In this document: one piece after another, positions 22,045 to 33,979 of the stretch
How the letters are laid out: the number at the start of each line of letters is the position of its first letter
Numbering within the stretch: the first letter of the stretch is position 1
Assembly: GCA_022695795.1 (NCBI GenBank)
Contig: MU404067.1
Coordinates: 124,001-188,000 of the forward strand
Reading direction: 5' to 3'
DNA length: 64,000 nucleotides
DNA from: Biscogniauxia marginata
Taxonomy: Eukaryota; Ascomycota; Sordariomycetes; Xylariales; Xylariaceae
Made by a program: the position numbers and the translations under genes
Notes under the pieces: generated by a model
What the model was told of the DNA's origin: nothing
The model's input: only the letters and a program-made list of their open reading frames with translations
Database searches by the model: none

Positions 22045-22577
22045 GAGCGTGGTGTCTACGTCAATAGAAAGTTAGATAGATTTACTGGTGATGCTCATAA
22101 GCCACTGGCTTGAGAAACCAAAATTTCCCACAGTGATGGATGGTATTGGGGTGGCGGTGGTGTGGTAATACCCCCTGGATAAGCGGACAAACAAGACCCG
22201 GGGCTGAAGTATTAAAATGGAGAGGTTCAGTTCCGTTCACTGCAAGATTGGAATTCAATATTCCTAGACCCGTAGATATATAAAATAGAGAAGAAATCAT
22301 AGAAGGAACTAAATAAGACTAGACTTCCAACAAATATATTTGCGATATTAGGTTAGTATGTCATAAAATATGCTAGCATACAGATAATTCGAAACAGTTC
22401 ATAGTAGTAAATGAAGGTTAGGTTATATATATATATATATATATAATAACCGGCGTGGTCATCCACAATATATAAGGGGAATGCAAGGATCTCAACAGAG
22501 TAAGAAAGAAGCACTACAGACTAACACCAACCAGCACAAGGATGCAACAGCTGTAACTGACCGGCCGGCCACGACCT
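22045..22577. other. AT-rich intergenic with a TA microsatellite
   Basis: No gene seen. A (TA)n run of about ten units lies at 22426-22445. The interval separates the OGFr-domain gene from a GC-richer coding-like patch. Confidence 0.6.
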
Positions 22578-22790
22578 TCACCATTTGATAACGCCAGTAG
22601 ACTCCTTCTGTGCTTTGGACCCGAGCACGGCCCTTCCGCGTGCCACCTTCTTCTTCTCGACACCGGAGCATACAGCCTTGTCGTCCGCGCAAAAGGGGGG
22701 AGGCAGCTCCCGCATGCTCATGTCGCAGTACAAGCCCCAACCCACTGGTGCGGTATTCATCGGCCCAGACACATTTCGCAGTCTTTCTGT
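22578..22790 (-). CDS. Possible terminal exon of a small Cys-containing protein (uncertain)
   Basis: A local GC-rich patch has long frames on both strands. On the minus strand a frame ends with SGPMNTAPVGWGLYC, DMSMRELPPPFCADD, KAVCSG and a Lys-rich tail, preceded by an acceptor-like TTGAACAG and a TAACTAAT branch-like site about 50 bases upstream. This would suit the last exon of a small secreted protein, but no first exon is evident further upstream. It could be a broken gene. The opposite strand is also open (22585-22911), so strand choice is not secure. Confidence 0.25.
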   Translation of the reverse strand, partial: TERLRNVSGPMNTAPVGWGLYCDMSMRELPPPFCADDKAVCSGVEKKKVARGRAVLGSKAQKESTGVIKW

Positions 22791-22794
22791 TCAA

Positions 22795-23625
22795 GTAAGT
22801 CCGTTGGCTATATTTTCTTTACAATTAGTTATGGGCTCGGGGGGCAAAGGTCAGTATATAGTGAATTTCAAAGGCTGGTATGAAGGATCTATAATGCCTC
22901 TAAGAATCTAGACTACGAGGTTCAACGAGGACACTTCTGATGACCTTTGGTCGATATTATCTCTATTCCGACAAGGGGTTATGTAGCGGTCTATCATCAT
23001 CGACTTGATACTATGCCACCTACACATTTCACTGCGTTTTGTTATGGAAGGTATACCTGGAGGTACGTTCAGGGACAATCAAGTTGACCATATGACGATT
23101 ATGAAAGTCCTCGGGGAAAACTGACGGCCTTAGGAACTACGCAACCATATATCCCCATGTCATGTCACGTCACCATAATTTAATCGGCCGCATCAGAAGG
23201 AGAATATTATGAGCTTTCATGTAACACCAAACATGTATCATTCGTATTAGAGAAACTAGAACATGATTTAGTCGAATAACCAACGTCGGCACTATACTTA
23301 ACGAGTCTTTTGATAGTATTCTCGATCCCTTTCTCTAAACCTGTGGTTCATAAAAGACCGCAGACTACAGCCTGATATTCATGTAGCTGTGAGTCGTAAG
23401 GAATATCATTTATTCGAAGGAACTGAGTATAGGATATCACATTCATATGGTCACAGCATTGTGGTCACTGATGTATAAACCTTGGTAATGTGGGACGCTA
23501 GATGCAGATTATAAGTCAATATCAGAGATGCTATCTGCTAGCTTTTCTGAAAATCCTCCTCCTGGGGGTTTCTGGTCCATAACCTAGAGGTTCGGCTATG
23601 AAACCGCAGTAGTTCCTATGTTGGA
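22795..23625. other. AT-rich interval, no gene seen
   Basis: No frame with coding character. It is the 3' flank of the Egh16-like gene, which lies on the minus strand. Confidence 0.5.
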
Positions 23626-24664
23626 TCAATTATTCCTCGAATTCCCCCTAAAACCACCCCTGAAGCCAGCCCTCGAGCTACCCCTCGAATTACCGTTGTT
23701 CGAATTGTTGTTCGAATTGCCGTTCGAGTTATCATCGGAGACATCATCCGAGGCATCCGGTTGGTTTTCCTCCAAGAACCCGTTTGTCGACGGGTTCGCT
23801 GCCTGGATTTCCTCTATCACCGCCAAGCCTTGCTCGGCCTCAGTATCCCCCGATTCGGCAATGCCTTTGATCGCGGCGGGGAGATCGACTATGTCCTGCT
23901 GGACCTGGGCTAAGATGTCCTTCAGCGACGCCGCGGTTTCGATATTATCCGGCGTGTTCTCGTTGGGGTCCGTGTCCGTCTGCTGCACGGCGAAGCAACC
24001 CCCGAACTCGTTCGCGTTGCGGCACCGTACGGTGCAGACATCTCCAGTGGATGCTATACCGCGGGTTAGGAAATCATGCTCGCTGAGAGGTATGAATGAC
24101 TAGCTCATTCTCCAGGGGGAACGTACCTCCAATGCACTTCAGATCGTCGGGCATGGTTACAGTGAGAGCTATATTCCCGTCCTGATCGGCTTCTTCCTCC
24201 GACGTTGTAAGAGTGGTCTGGCCTGCGGCTCCGTTTGAATTGCTTGTCAAATCCATATCACAGGTGTATGGACCAGCCCCCGTCTCATTGACCTGGCGGA
24301 TAGTGACTTGTACGTCGCTGCCCTGGGTCACCTGTGTGACCTGGTTGTCTGCCAGGGCATCCTCGGTTCTAGCACCGATGTCTATGTTGCCCGCCAGCAG
24401 GGTCCTGCCGCATTCGTTCACGACGTTCGTCACAATCTCGGTCTGTGAGATGAAGTTGGCGTCGACCTCATCATTTGTGTCAACTATAATGATTGTTAGA
24501 ATACGTATTCTGTCTGTTTCTACGGAATCTCTGCCTAGTAACATACCTTGCAGGGACAAGCTCGCGGGGGATCTCCTGGCTCCCTGCGCTTTGAGAATGA
24601 CGCCCTGCCCGAGAGCTACTCCCAGGAGGGATAATGTGATAGCGGCCTGTCTAGTAGAAACCAT
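23626..24664 (-). CDS. Egh16/Gas1-like secreted protein
   Basis: Three exons are inferred: 24664-24547, 24483-24127 and 24053-23626, giving 300 residues. Residues 1-20 form a signal peptide ending in ALGQG. The mature start GVILKAQGARRSPASL is the hallmark of the gEgh16 family (barley powdery mildew Egh16; rice blast Gas1/Gas2, expressed in appressoria). Other family landmarks follow: VVNECGRT, LAGNIDIG, ALADNQVTQVTQG, VTIRQVNETGAGPYTCD, MPDDLKC, and after splicing the Cys cluster CTVRCRN..GGCF. Both introns are phase 1, with donors GTATGT and GTACGT. The last 120 residues are a low-complexity tail rich in Asp/Asn/Ser, then Gly/Arg (RGGFRGNS-like). The protein is probably exported or at the cell surface and linked to host-surface penetration by family analogy; no enzyme activity is established. 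Confidence 0.92.
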
Positions 24665-24810
24665 GATGCTTGTCTAAAGAGGAGGAACGAAACGAAATAG
24701 AGAAATAAAAACCACTAAGGTAGAATGGAATTATTTACTGAAGAATTAAAGCAGGCCTGCTGGCAATGAGAAGAAAGAGCGTAAAGGGGAGAAAGCGAAA
24801 CACCGCAAGC

Positions 24811-24838
24811 TATTCTCATTGCTCTCTCATTTATATCC
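24811..24838 (+). repeat. Short segment resembling repeat copy A
   Basis: TATTCTCATTGCTCTCTCAT matches 13819-13838 (TATTCCCGTTGTTCTCTCAT) with transitions only, and the similarity continues into TTTAT. Too short for certainty, but the C/T and G/A pattern fits point mutation of a shared repeat. Confidence 0.35.
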
Positions 24839-25877
24839 AGCGGCAACATCAAGATCTCAATCTTACAATATATCAGCCCACATCTCCCTGGTCTGTTGCG
24901 TGTGGGTGGGTTTCAGAGTGGGCCGGCTCCTTGAAACAGGCCGTGGTCGGCTTGAGTTGCTGTTCAGCCCCATCGCTTTGAGACGCGAGCGACACGATCA
25001 TGAAAGCTTGGCATGGCATCCTTAGCTGTTTTTTGGTGGTGTATGTTTCTGAAGGGATGCCCGATGAAACTGCTGCCCCGGCAAAATAGAGGCACTGAAT
25101 CTTCAGAAACAGCTTTTTCGAAGACGCGCGAGCATCTACGGCAGAAAGCTACCCCATCGCGCACAATTCGGCTGAAAGGCTCAAGCGATGAACTAATTCG
25201 TCCGTTGAAGGAGGCATGTTAGTTTGATATCAGGACTTGTTCAATTATCGCCTATGGCACAAGCTCAATTATAGGAAACTTCACGTTGAATTTGAATGGA
25301 GCCTCCGCAGATAACCCCCCTTTTACACTCTGGACGTGGTATGGAGTACGCTCCTTCTGGTCACTGAAACGTGGGAGCTTTGGAGACTTTAAAGGTATCC
25401 AGGAGGCATTGCTACTATGCAAAACTCACTCGCCCCCTGTACCACACGATCTCCCGAATGATATTTATATTTTACATATTTCCGAATTTACTCCCCAACA
25501 ACAAATGTCTCCGGTTTTGCGCCCTCCAGCTTCTTTTGGCCACTGCAATGACCAGAAAGCTGCATTGCGAGTTATAACCCAGTGGAAAATCTCTTGCACC
25601 GGTGAATCCTCCCCGTAGCGCTCATCCAAATCTCCAGCCAGCTTCTCCAGTGAAATCATCTCCCTACAACATACCAACCCCGGCGGCACCACAACGGATG
25701 TCTATGGTCCCGGAAGGGGCTGTAGATAGTGGATCATCAACGGCAAGGTATTACTCAGTCCTGGTGATTTACCAGCCGGTCTGAATCTCCTCATATTCTT
25801 GTCTATTTGCGTGTTTTCAAGTCTTCGGCCAGGTTTTCTTGTCAGTCACACGAACACGGGCACTAGATCGCCGTCGC

Positions 25878-26030
25878 GCCGAAGATCCTGAACATCCTTC
25901 ACCCCCCTGTGCCAATCTCGGCAACGGGCCACGAGGATCTTCTGCCACGGAAGATCTCCCATGAAGATCATGGCTTTTAGTACGGAAAATCTTCGTCGGG
26001 GCGTGATCGACGATTGACTTGAAGATCGTT
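25878..26030. repeat. Cluster of GAAGATC / GATCTTC motifs
   Basis: Within about 150 bases the heptamer GAAGATC, its near-variants (GAGGATC, GAAAATC) and its complement GATCTTC recur about six to seven times in both orientations, spaced 12-45 bases. It may be a decayed tandem repeat or a cluster of protein-binding sites; no adjacent gene explains it. Confidence 0.6.
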
Positions 26031-27305
26031 AACGTGGTAGTCTTGGTCTCATTTTGTGAGGAAACTATATCTACCTAGGTATTCTAAAATCGCTAATTGC
26101 AGGGCGCGGGCAAACTGGGCATTTGCCTTTCCGCAGTCGTTGTGGTACACATCTCCGTAGTGTCTATGAACTTCGTCCAACCTTGGTCGGTGCTCCGAGT
26201 CCTCTAGAAGAGTATTGTTTAGGACACCTCCACCGTGCGGGACATGTGTGCTATTCCAAGCTAGATCCTACTCTGATGCCGCCTAACTGCCCCGATGTTC
26301 AAGTCGGATGTACATGATCGGTTGCCGAACCCATGGCTCAGATGCATGCTATCTCGGGGCTTACCGGTCATTATCTCGGCCGAGACAACAATTAACCTTA
26401 TCGACCTAAGTATTGACCGCGTCTGCATGTGTAGGTAGGTACCTAGTCAGCCAAAGCCGAGCTTTGCATGAGCTACAGAATACGGAATACTCAAGACAGA
26501 CAGGCTTGAAAATTTCCGGTTTGAATCAAGCTTCCTGACAAGCCAAGAGAGGAACGACCTGTCAGCCCCTGATCTGGGCTTGTTAGCAAACCTTGTGTTC
26601 GATGAGATCTGGATGTTCGCTGCAGCTATAACTCCAAGCAACATCTACTGCTTGGGTAACGGACTGGGCGGTTGAATGTAAGTGGGGGCTCGCTGTCAAT
26701 GAGCAGTCCCGAGGGAAAGGTTTCGTTACAAAGATGTGATACATATAGAAATGCCCGCCAGGCGAAGACTACCTCGCTCTTATCAACTATCACCCACTAC
26801 TTGAATTTTGCGCCTCGTCGGATAGCAAGCCTATGCACGTTGGCATATCTCGCGGTACAAGTGACTACTGCGTTTTAAACGCTTCATTTGTATCCAGGGA
26901 TAGCACGTTTCCTGTGAACATAGATTCCTGAGAGACATGTTTCATTTGACGATAATACAATGGGATTGATACTAATTTCGACCTTTACGCTATGCCATTC
27001 GTTTTCTAATCCTACTGTTTTCCACCAAGAGACCTTTTTTTTGAGTCGTAAATCATCCCCGCTGTACTACTACCGGACGGGCTTGACGTGCCCAGTGCAG
27101 ACGGGGAAATCTGAATGTCCCAGAAGAGAGTTTGTTTGGCTAAATACACAAGCCAAAGCTACCCGGTGTCTGGAGACTTTCGTGGCGCCTCCTCCTAGGG
27201 GAAAATGTCTCACCTCCCCACCCCCTCGGACGATGCGACCACGTTCTCGGGACAAGAGAAACCGGGGTTACCTCGAAGGGGGAAGAAGAAGAAAAACCGC
27301 CCCCA

Positions 27306-28749
27306 TCAGAAGACGGCGCGTAGCCTGAAGCCCGTCTCGGACAGGCGGGCGAGGAAGCGGGCGAGGAAGGTGGCGAGCGTGCCGGCGAGCAGCATGACGC
27401 CGGCGAAGGCCTTGAGCCCGACCCAGCCGCCGGGCCCGTCGAGGATGGCGCCGGCGACGGGGCTCGTGGTCGGCCCCCCGACGGACGAGACGAACAGCAT
27501 CAGGCCATTGCGGTAGCCGAACTCGTCGCGCAGCGAGATCTGCGCCACAAGCGACGCCAGCAGCGATATGTACGCGCCCGAGAAGATGCCGAACAGAAGA
27601 ACCGCGAACGCGACCGTCGCCGCCGGGATCCACATGACCAGCACAAGGACGCCCGCCGTCGAGCAGGCCACCGTGAAGACGTTGAATTTCCCCGCCCGGT
27701 CCGAGAGGATGCCGGAGCCCAGGCGGCCGACGAGACTTGCGTTGGGGGCGATATCGTCAGTTTACTCGGTTAGGTACTGGATTGGAGGGCTTGTACCCCG
27801 TGTGGGAGGTGGGGGGAGGGGGTTTCGATTCGGGGGAACTTACCTCCCGGCGTTGTAGAACGTGATCAAGTTCTGCGCGAGCTCCTTAACGCATGCCGGC
27901 GCCGATGCCGGCGGTCGCCAGGTAGGTGACGGGGACGGGGACGTAGAGGCCGAAGGGGACGAAGAACTTTCCTATAAGCAGCAGCCGGAAGGACCTCTCG
28001 GAAAAAGGACCGAGCCATCATCTGCCTCCTCGACAGCCCGGCGCGGCGGCGGCGGCGCAGACCCCGGGCCCGCACGGTAGCGTTGGCCACGGCGAGGGCG
28101 GCCAGGATGACGAAGCCGCAGGCGCGCATGGCCCAGCCGTAGCCGCCGGAGCGCAGCAGGCCGCCGAAGATCAGGAGGGAAGGCGATCGCCGCCGAGGCT
28201 CGAGCCCGTCGACAGCGAGGCCGTTGCCTGCGGTCGAACCACCCTCCCACGCAGCTCAGGGCCGGGACGAACACGGCGGCGACGCCGACGGCGCCCGCAC
28301 ACGCCCTGCGACAGCAGGATCTGGTAGTACCGCGTCGAGAGCGAGGGCCAGCACGACGCCGAGAACGTCTCAAGTCAGCGACATGATTTCTTTTTCTCTC
28401 TCTGTCTCTCCCCCCCCCTCTCTCTCAGACTTGGGGCTTGCTCAGAGAAAGATGGCGGGGCTACTCACTATTGATCCAGCCGTAGCCGCAGAACGAAGCG
28501 CACCACGCGCCGAGAACGACGAGCCAGGCGGCTGCGCCGCCGTCCGGGGGCCTCGTCATTCTCGTCGTCGGCCTCCTCGGTGGACACGAGCGTGGGCGTG
28601 CGTGTTGACTCGGGCGCCGCACCCGCCGCCGCCTTCTCAGCTTCAGCAATCTGTCCGCGGTCGTCGTCGCTCGATTGCAGTATGTCGCTGCTGCACTTAC
28701 CGGGTGCGCCTTCGCCCACGGTGCCACCCAAGCCAGCGCCAAAAGTCAT
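27306..28749 (-). pseudogene. Monocarboxylate-type MFS transporter, multiply frameshifted
   Basis: The coding trace runs from an ATG at 28749 to a stop at 27306. In order: a cytosolic N-terminus ending DDENDEAP; after a +1/-2 shift [16 protein letters not shown] (first helix of fungal MCT-like permeases); a GTGAGT donor at 28468; LGVVLALALD; then, in changing frames, RYYQILLSQGVCG, GAVGVAAVFVPALSC, ATASLSTGSSLGG, IFGGLLRSGGYGWAM, SFRLLLIGKFFVPFG and LAQNLITFYNAGS. After an intron (donor 27843) comes an intact last exon with LVGRLGSGILSDRAGKF and four helices. At least six frame changes are needed, and roughly 55 codons covering helices 1-3 appear absent. The sequence is otherwise well preserved and GC-rich, with no RIP signature. 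It is either a recently dead gene or a low-quality consensus; the missing block favours real decay. Confidence 0.75.
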
Positions 28750-30818
28750 GATTGACGATCTTTAGAAATTATAAAAAAAAAAATTTCTGTCCTAGTTTTG
28801 GCTTCTTCTTTTTTTTTTCCCCCACACGAGACGAAGGAAAAGCCGGGGGTGTTGAGAGCACAGGCAGAGAGATCGATACTCGAACTTCCTCTTTTCTTTC
28901 ACAACCTTACTAGGTGGGGACAGGAGACAGAGAGACAATCCTAGTCCTTAGACTGGTTTTCAGACCCCGACTCTCGGTCCCAAGAGGATGGTAGGAATGG
29001 TCAACTTAGATATACGAACACTCGAGCCTTTTTCGAAGGCGGGAAAACAAAGTCCCTTGCACTAAACACGACAACTTAGGGTATTACCTATTGCCACATC
29101 GGCCCGCTCCCTCTTCCTTCTTCTCTCCTCCTCAGCAGGTAGGTCTTCCTCCACAGCATAGTGCCGGTGAAGCTAAACCGATGACTAATTAACCTACGTG
29201 GGTAATGTCTGTGGGAAATCATAGTGTAGACTGGCGGTGACTCGAACGTAGTAGTAACTCAAGCACCGCTGAATCGGCGGCCCCTTGCTGGGGGGGGGAG
29301 TCGGAAGTATTCCGCGGATAACCTTGACCTACCAGTTAGAACTTGCTCACCACTAGACATCAATGCAATACAGCATGTGAAGTTGAATTTGAATTGCGCT
29401 GGTTAAAAGCGGGAGATAACCTATTATGGACTTACCTACCAACCTCCCGATCAATGACATAACTCGAGATTCGTTAGAGCTTAAGAGCCTCATATTCATA
29501 GTGATGTTTCAATGAGTTGAAGAGAGTTTCGAACTACAGGTTCTATGCATGTTAGTGCCAGGGGGTATATGTAAGTAGTAATTTTGACTAGATGCCAGGG
29601 GCATCAATTGAGTTGTGCCGCAAAGCTGACCTCTCATAGCCAGTTGCTGTATAAGTGGGCAATACCTCATAGAAGCTATCGGTATCATAAAACCACCTCC
29701 TCATTCATTTAGAACGCAGCAGCCGGCTGTATATCGAAGAGTCCACGGTAGATGTTACGTACCGACGCCATTTTGACGAGCGGTCACCTACATCCCCCCG
29801 CCAAGAACGGTCCCGTCCCGAGCAGTTACCAATCCAGAGTTATACGAACGACTTGGACCCCAAACTAGCGAGATATCACCATAGGAACGGGGATATATGC
29901 CATACCTCAGATGAGATCGTGTCCAATTGCCGCGGCGCATACCTAACTGCATTACCGGAGCCTCCTCGTTTATAGTCCGAGCCGTGCAGATAGATGACAT
30001 CGTCTTCGCCGCCGATATCAAAGGGGGGAAGGGCGCGATTAACTTTTATCCTTTTCCCCATGTGGGCAACACGGCAAGAACCTCTCTCTCTCTCTCTCTC
30101 TTTAGTTTATGCCACCCACCACTCGTACGTGCATAGAAGGAACATGGTGAAGGGTCCGTCCGTCCCCTTTACCTAAGGTACCTAGGTATCTTTATCCACG
30201 CAGCGCCCGGTGCGTCCGCCGGTAGTCCCAACGGATCGACTACTAGAGACCGAAAAAACTATACCGGACATACTTCCGAGCGCCGCTTTTCTCGACGCAC
30301 AAGGAGAAAGAGTGAGTCTCTTGGGCTCTGGGTAACACAAAATCTCTCTCCCCTCTATTACGACTTAAAAAGGCCAAAAAAGAAACCGAGTTCAGCAAAA
30401 GTAATGATAAAATCGTCTTCTTGTTATCTATTTCTTTCTATCGTCTGAGTTTTTCGACGTTGAGTCCACGAACCTCGTTCCCCCTCTCGTCGTCCTCGCC
30501 CGACTCCTACCGCCTCCCCCGAGCGAGAAAGCAAACAAGTAGGCAGGCAGGCAGTACGTGCGTCTGTCTAGTGATATTGTTTGCGAATTTCCATCCGGTT
30601 TACGTCTCTCTCGGGAAAAACCCACATCCCCCCAAGCACACCTCTTACCCGACATCTAGTTAATCAATCAATCCCTTCCCGTCCGGCGCCACGCTTGCTT
30701 TATTTATTTGTCTTGTCTGTCTAAGAATTTTTTTTCTGCCATGGGAAGGCGACCAAGGTAGAAGTAGAAAAGAAACATTGTAAAAGTGAGTCTCGTGTCA
30801 TAGTTTTGGCCGTGCCAT
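28750..30818. other. Intergenic, no gene seen
   Basis: This is the upstream flank of the MFS gene and the downstream flank of tps2. A CT repeat lies at about 30080-30101, and an ACCTAAGGTACCTAGGTATC palindromic motif at 30171-30190. No reading frame has family resemblance. Confidence 0.5.
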
Positions 30819-33800
30819 TCATTTCGGCACGTGGCCCTCAAGCGCCGCGACAGCCGCTAGGTTGACTTGACTGAGCTGTTCACCTGGCTCGCCGCTGCTG
30901 CCGACACCGGCAAGAAGGGCGGTGCTCTCAATAACGTCTTGGGGCTCTAGGACATGCCACTTGGCTAGCGTGACCTTCGTGCTGGCACCGACCGTAACGG
31001 TGAATACATGGTCGGCCTCGACTTGGGTTCCGCTTAGCCCATTGAGCGCGCGGAACATGTCCTCATCGGTAAAGTCGTCGCCCATGCACAGAACGAACTC
31101 TAGCTTGCCGTCCTGGGCATGGCCGTTGGTTAGATTAGATGCTTCGGTCTTGACCACGTGTGTTATATCCGAGTTGTAGTTGTTCACCAGACGCTTAGCA
31201 ATCTCGCCTTTGTTGATGAAAGTTGGCCGTACTTCTAGGTTAGCTTTACCCTTCATCACTTCGACCTCCCATTTCTTGCCCACAGTCGCCTCGAGCTCCT
31301 TGAATGCCTCATGCGATGCGTGGACACCTTGATCAGGGTCAGCCTGCCGGTAGTGCCAGGTGAGAGCACAGCGCTTGCGCTCGATGAAGGTCCCTATTAT
31401 TTTGTAAGCATATACGAATACGAGAAAACGAGGGGGGTAATAAAAGATTAAACATACCTGGCACACGGTCGGTATATTTCTGGAATACCTCGAGGACCTC
31501 TACCTGCCAACCCATATCAAATTTCTCTGCCAAGTTCTCCCAAGTGCTTTCGCCTGGGTGTCTGATGAAGCTTCCATGCTCAGCGCTGAAGCCGAGCTCC
31601 GGAATGTGACCCAGATGCTGCTGTAAGAACTCCTGATCACGACCCGAAATGATCCATACGGCATTGCGATGGTCTGCTGCTAGTGACTTCAAGGTTTGGA
31701 TGACCCTCTCCGACGGGATAGCAGACTGAGGGTCTCTCACAATAGGCGTCAGCGTTCCATCATAGTCGTACATGAGCAGGCGTCTCTTGGCAGCACGGTA
31801 CTGCTTCAACATGGCTATGCGGTCGAGGAGGGGCGTCGAGGAGATGTTCTTCATCGATGCTAATGTGCCGACAAGTTTACGTAAGAATCTGGTGATCCAA
31901 GTCTGGACGTTCTGTGTCGTGACGTGACGATAGAGGTTTGACTGCATGGACATGCGCTTTTCAGCGGACATGGTCAGAGCGTTGTTGATTTGTTTGGCAA
32001 CATCAGTTAGGTCCCATGGATTTATGTGGATGGCGTCCCGTAAGCTTCCCGCTGTTCCACTGAACTCCGACAGGATCAGGGGACCATGGGTGTCACGCTG
32101 GCACACAACGTATTCGAGACTTGTAGTGTTCATGCCATCCCGTACCGATGTGATCAACCCGATATCCGCAGCCCGCAGGAGGGCGAAATACTCATCGGGC
32201 GCCAAGTACTGCGGGTAGTGTTGCACTGGCGAGAATCCCAAGCTGCCGTAGGCGCCGTTGATTTTCATCACTAGCTCGTTGACTCTGCTCGCAATCTTAT
32301 TCTCCTTCTCCTCTCGTTCTTCCTGGATACTAGTGGGGGAAGTGACTTGGATGAGGACTACTTTTTCCCTCCACTCGGGGTAAAGTTCCAGAAACCTCTC
32401 AAATGCCATGAGCTTCTGGGCTACACCGCGGACACTATCCAGCCGGTCACGGCCCACAATGATCTGCTTGTCCTTGTAGAGCTCCTTGAGAGCCGCGTAC
32501 TTCTCAGTCACGCCATCGGACCAAGCCATGTGCTCTACTCTGATAGCATCGATTCCGATAGGGAACACTCCGACTTCCACTCGAGTGCCATACGCATCCA
32601 CACCGGTAGAGTCCGAAGGAAACTCGAGAATACGAGTACAGCAGCTGGCGAAGTGTCGAGAGTAGCTGTATGACTGGAACCCGACCAAGTTCGATCCGAG
32701 TAGGCCCTCTAGAACCTCCTTTCTTCGCGGTAGGCACCGCAAAAATTCGCTACTGGGGAACGGGCAGTGAAGGAAGAATGAGATATACATGTTGGGCGCC
32801 CTTTGCCGGAGCATGCTGGGAAGCAACAAGAGATAGTAATCGTGGATGACCACCAGGTCTCCCGGCTTGTAGATATCAATTATCTTATTGGCAAACTTCA
32901 GGTTCGTCAGGTAGTAATCAGCCCATTCAATGCGCTCCGACCGGCCATCCGTCGGTTCGTGTTGCTTGTAGTGGAACAAGGGGTACAGTTCATGCTCAGC
33001 GTATCGCCTCCATCGCCCTTGATCGTTTAGCGTGATGCCCTCCTCGCTCGTCTCAGTGTCGTCAGAAAGCCATACAGGGACGGTCTGGATGCTCTTATCG
33101 TTGGCCAGAAGATGTTCGAGCTGTTTCTGGTGTTCGCGTGGAATCCACACCCCGTCGACATCAGGCGGAGTGGGAGGTGACTCGCCGTTCAGCGGTATGG
33201 GGGCGGAGAGATGGCTCAGACTAGGTATGGCGGTGGTGTCGGGAGGAGTGCCCGGGGGCGATAGGGGATCGAAGGGGGATTCGATCTCGCCCGTCCATGC
33301 GACGACGGTGTGGTTCCAAGGAGCCTCGTTGGAGGAAAGGTAGGTGAAGGAGTCGAAGAGGGCGGATTGGCCGTGACGGGATCCCAATTCCTATGCCTTA
33401 TTAGATTCCCATAGCGAAGCTGGACCGGGGACGTATACATACCCATTCGCCGTTCTTGTGATACTTCAGCGAGTGCGGGGTGGTGAAGGTGACAGATATG
33501 ATGTTGCCGGAGAGGGCCAGGTCTGGGGCGGCAGCCTTGATGTCCGAGATGGACTCCCTGCGGCCCTTGGACAGGCTCATGCGCCGCAGAACCTCATGGC
33601 CGGACATTTGACCTCCGGTTAGATCGGTCGATGACGAACCTCTCTCGGTAGCAGGTAACTGGGTGGGAGATTCAACTAGTTGCGTCGCGCTGGAGAACTT
33701 GCGGGAGTGCTTGAGAGGGTTCTTGGTGAAGTAGCCCGGGCTTTCGACCTCTCTAGAGTCGGAGCTCGATCGCGAGTTGTACGTGGAAAGGTGAATGCCG

Positions 33801-33979
33801 GGAGTCACTGGCACGTTCGTGATGTAAGATCGCTCGTGCGGCGGCAGGTCAGACGTAGCAATATCACCAGCGCCGTGTCGTTCGCCGAGGGATGACGGTG
33901 GGGATCGGGATATCTCGTCGGTCTCGTATATGATAGCGTCGGCTCTGGCGCCCTTCGGTGGATTATTGGATTCTGCCAT
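30819..33979 (-). CDS. tps2: Trehalose-6-phosphate phosphatase (Tps2/OrlA type)
   Basis: Converts trehalose-6-phosphate to trehalose as the phosphatase subunit of the trehalose synthase complex. Three exons are inferred: 33979-33443, 33390-31458 and 31393-30819, giving 1014 residues. The N-terminal 180 residues are Ser/Pro-rich and disordered (probable phosphosites such as LRRMSLS). A GT20-type glycosyltransferase fold spans about 220-690, with HDYYLLLLPSML (361-372), GRDRLDSVRGVAQKL and SVRDGMNTTSLEYVVCQ. The SVRG variant is Tps2-like rather than Tps1-like, consistent with a non-synthesising domain. The phosphatase domain carries DYDGTLTP (721-728, nucleophile Asp first), ISGRD and GDDFTDED (928-935), all catalytic motifs intact. 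Intron 1 is 52 bp and intron 2 is 64 bp. STRE-like AGGGG sites occur several hundred bases upstream, among microsatellites. Confidence 0.96.

Larger units (their letters stand above)
24665..27305. other. Gene-poor interval
   Basis: No complete gene is supported. The frame at 25465-25692 (minus; IFHWVITRNAAFW) is somewhat protein-like and could be a relic exon. A weak match to repeat copy A lies at 24811-24838, and a GAAGATC motif cluster at 25880-26020. A palindromic GGTACC-type motif occurs at 26431-26445. Confidence 0.45.
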
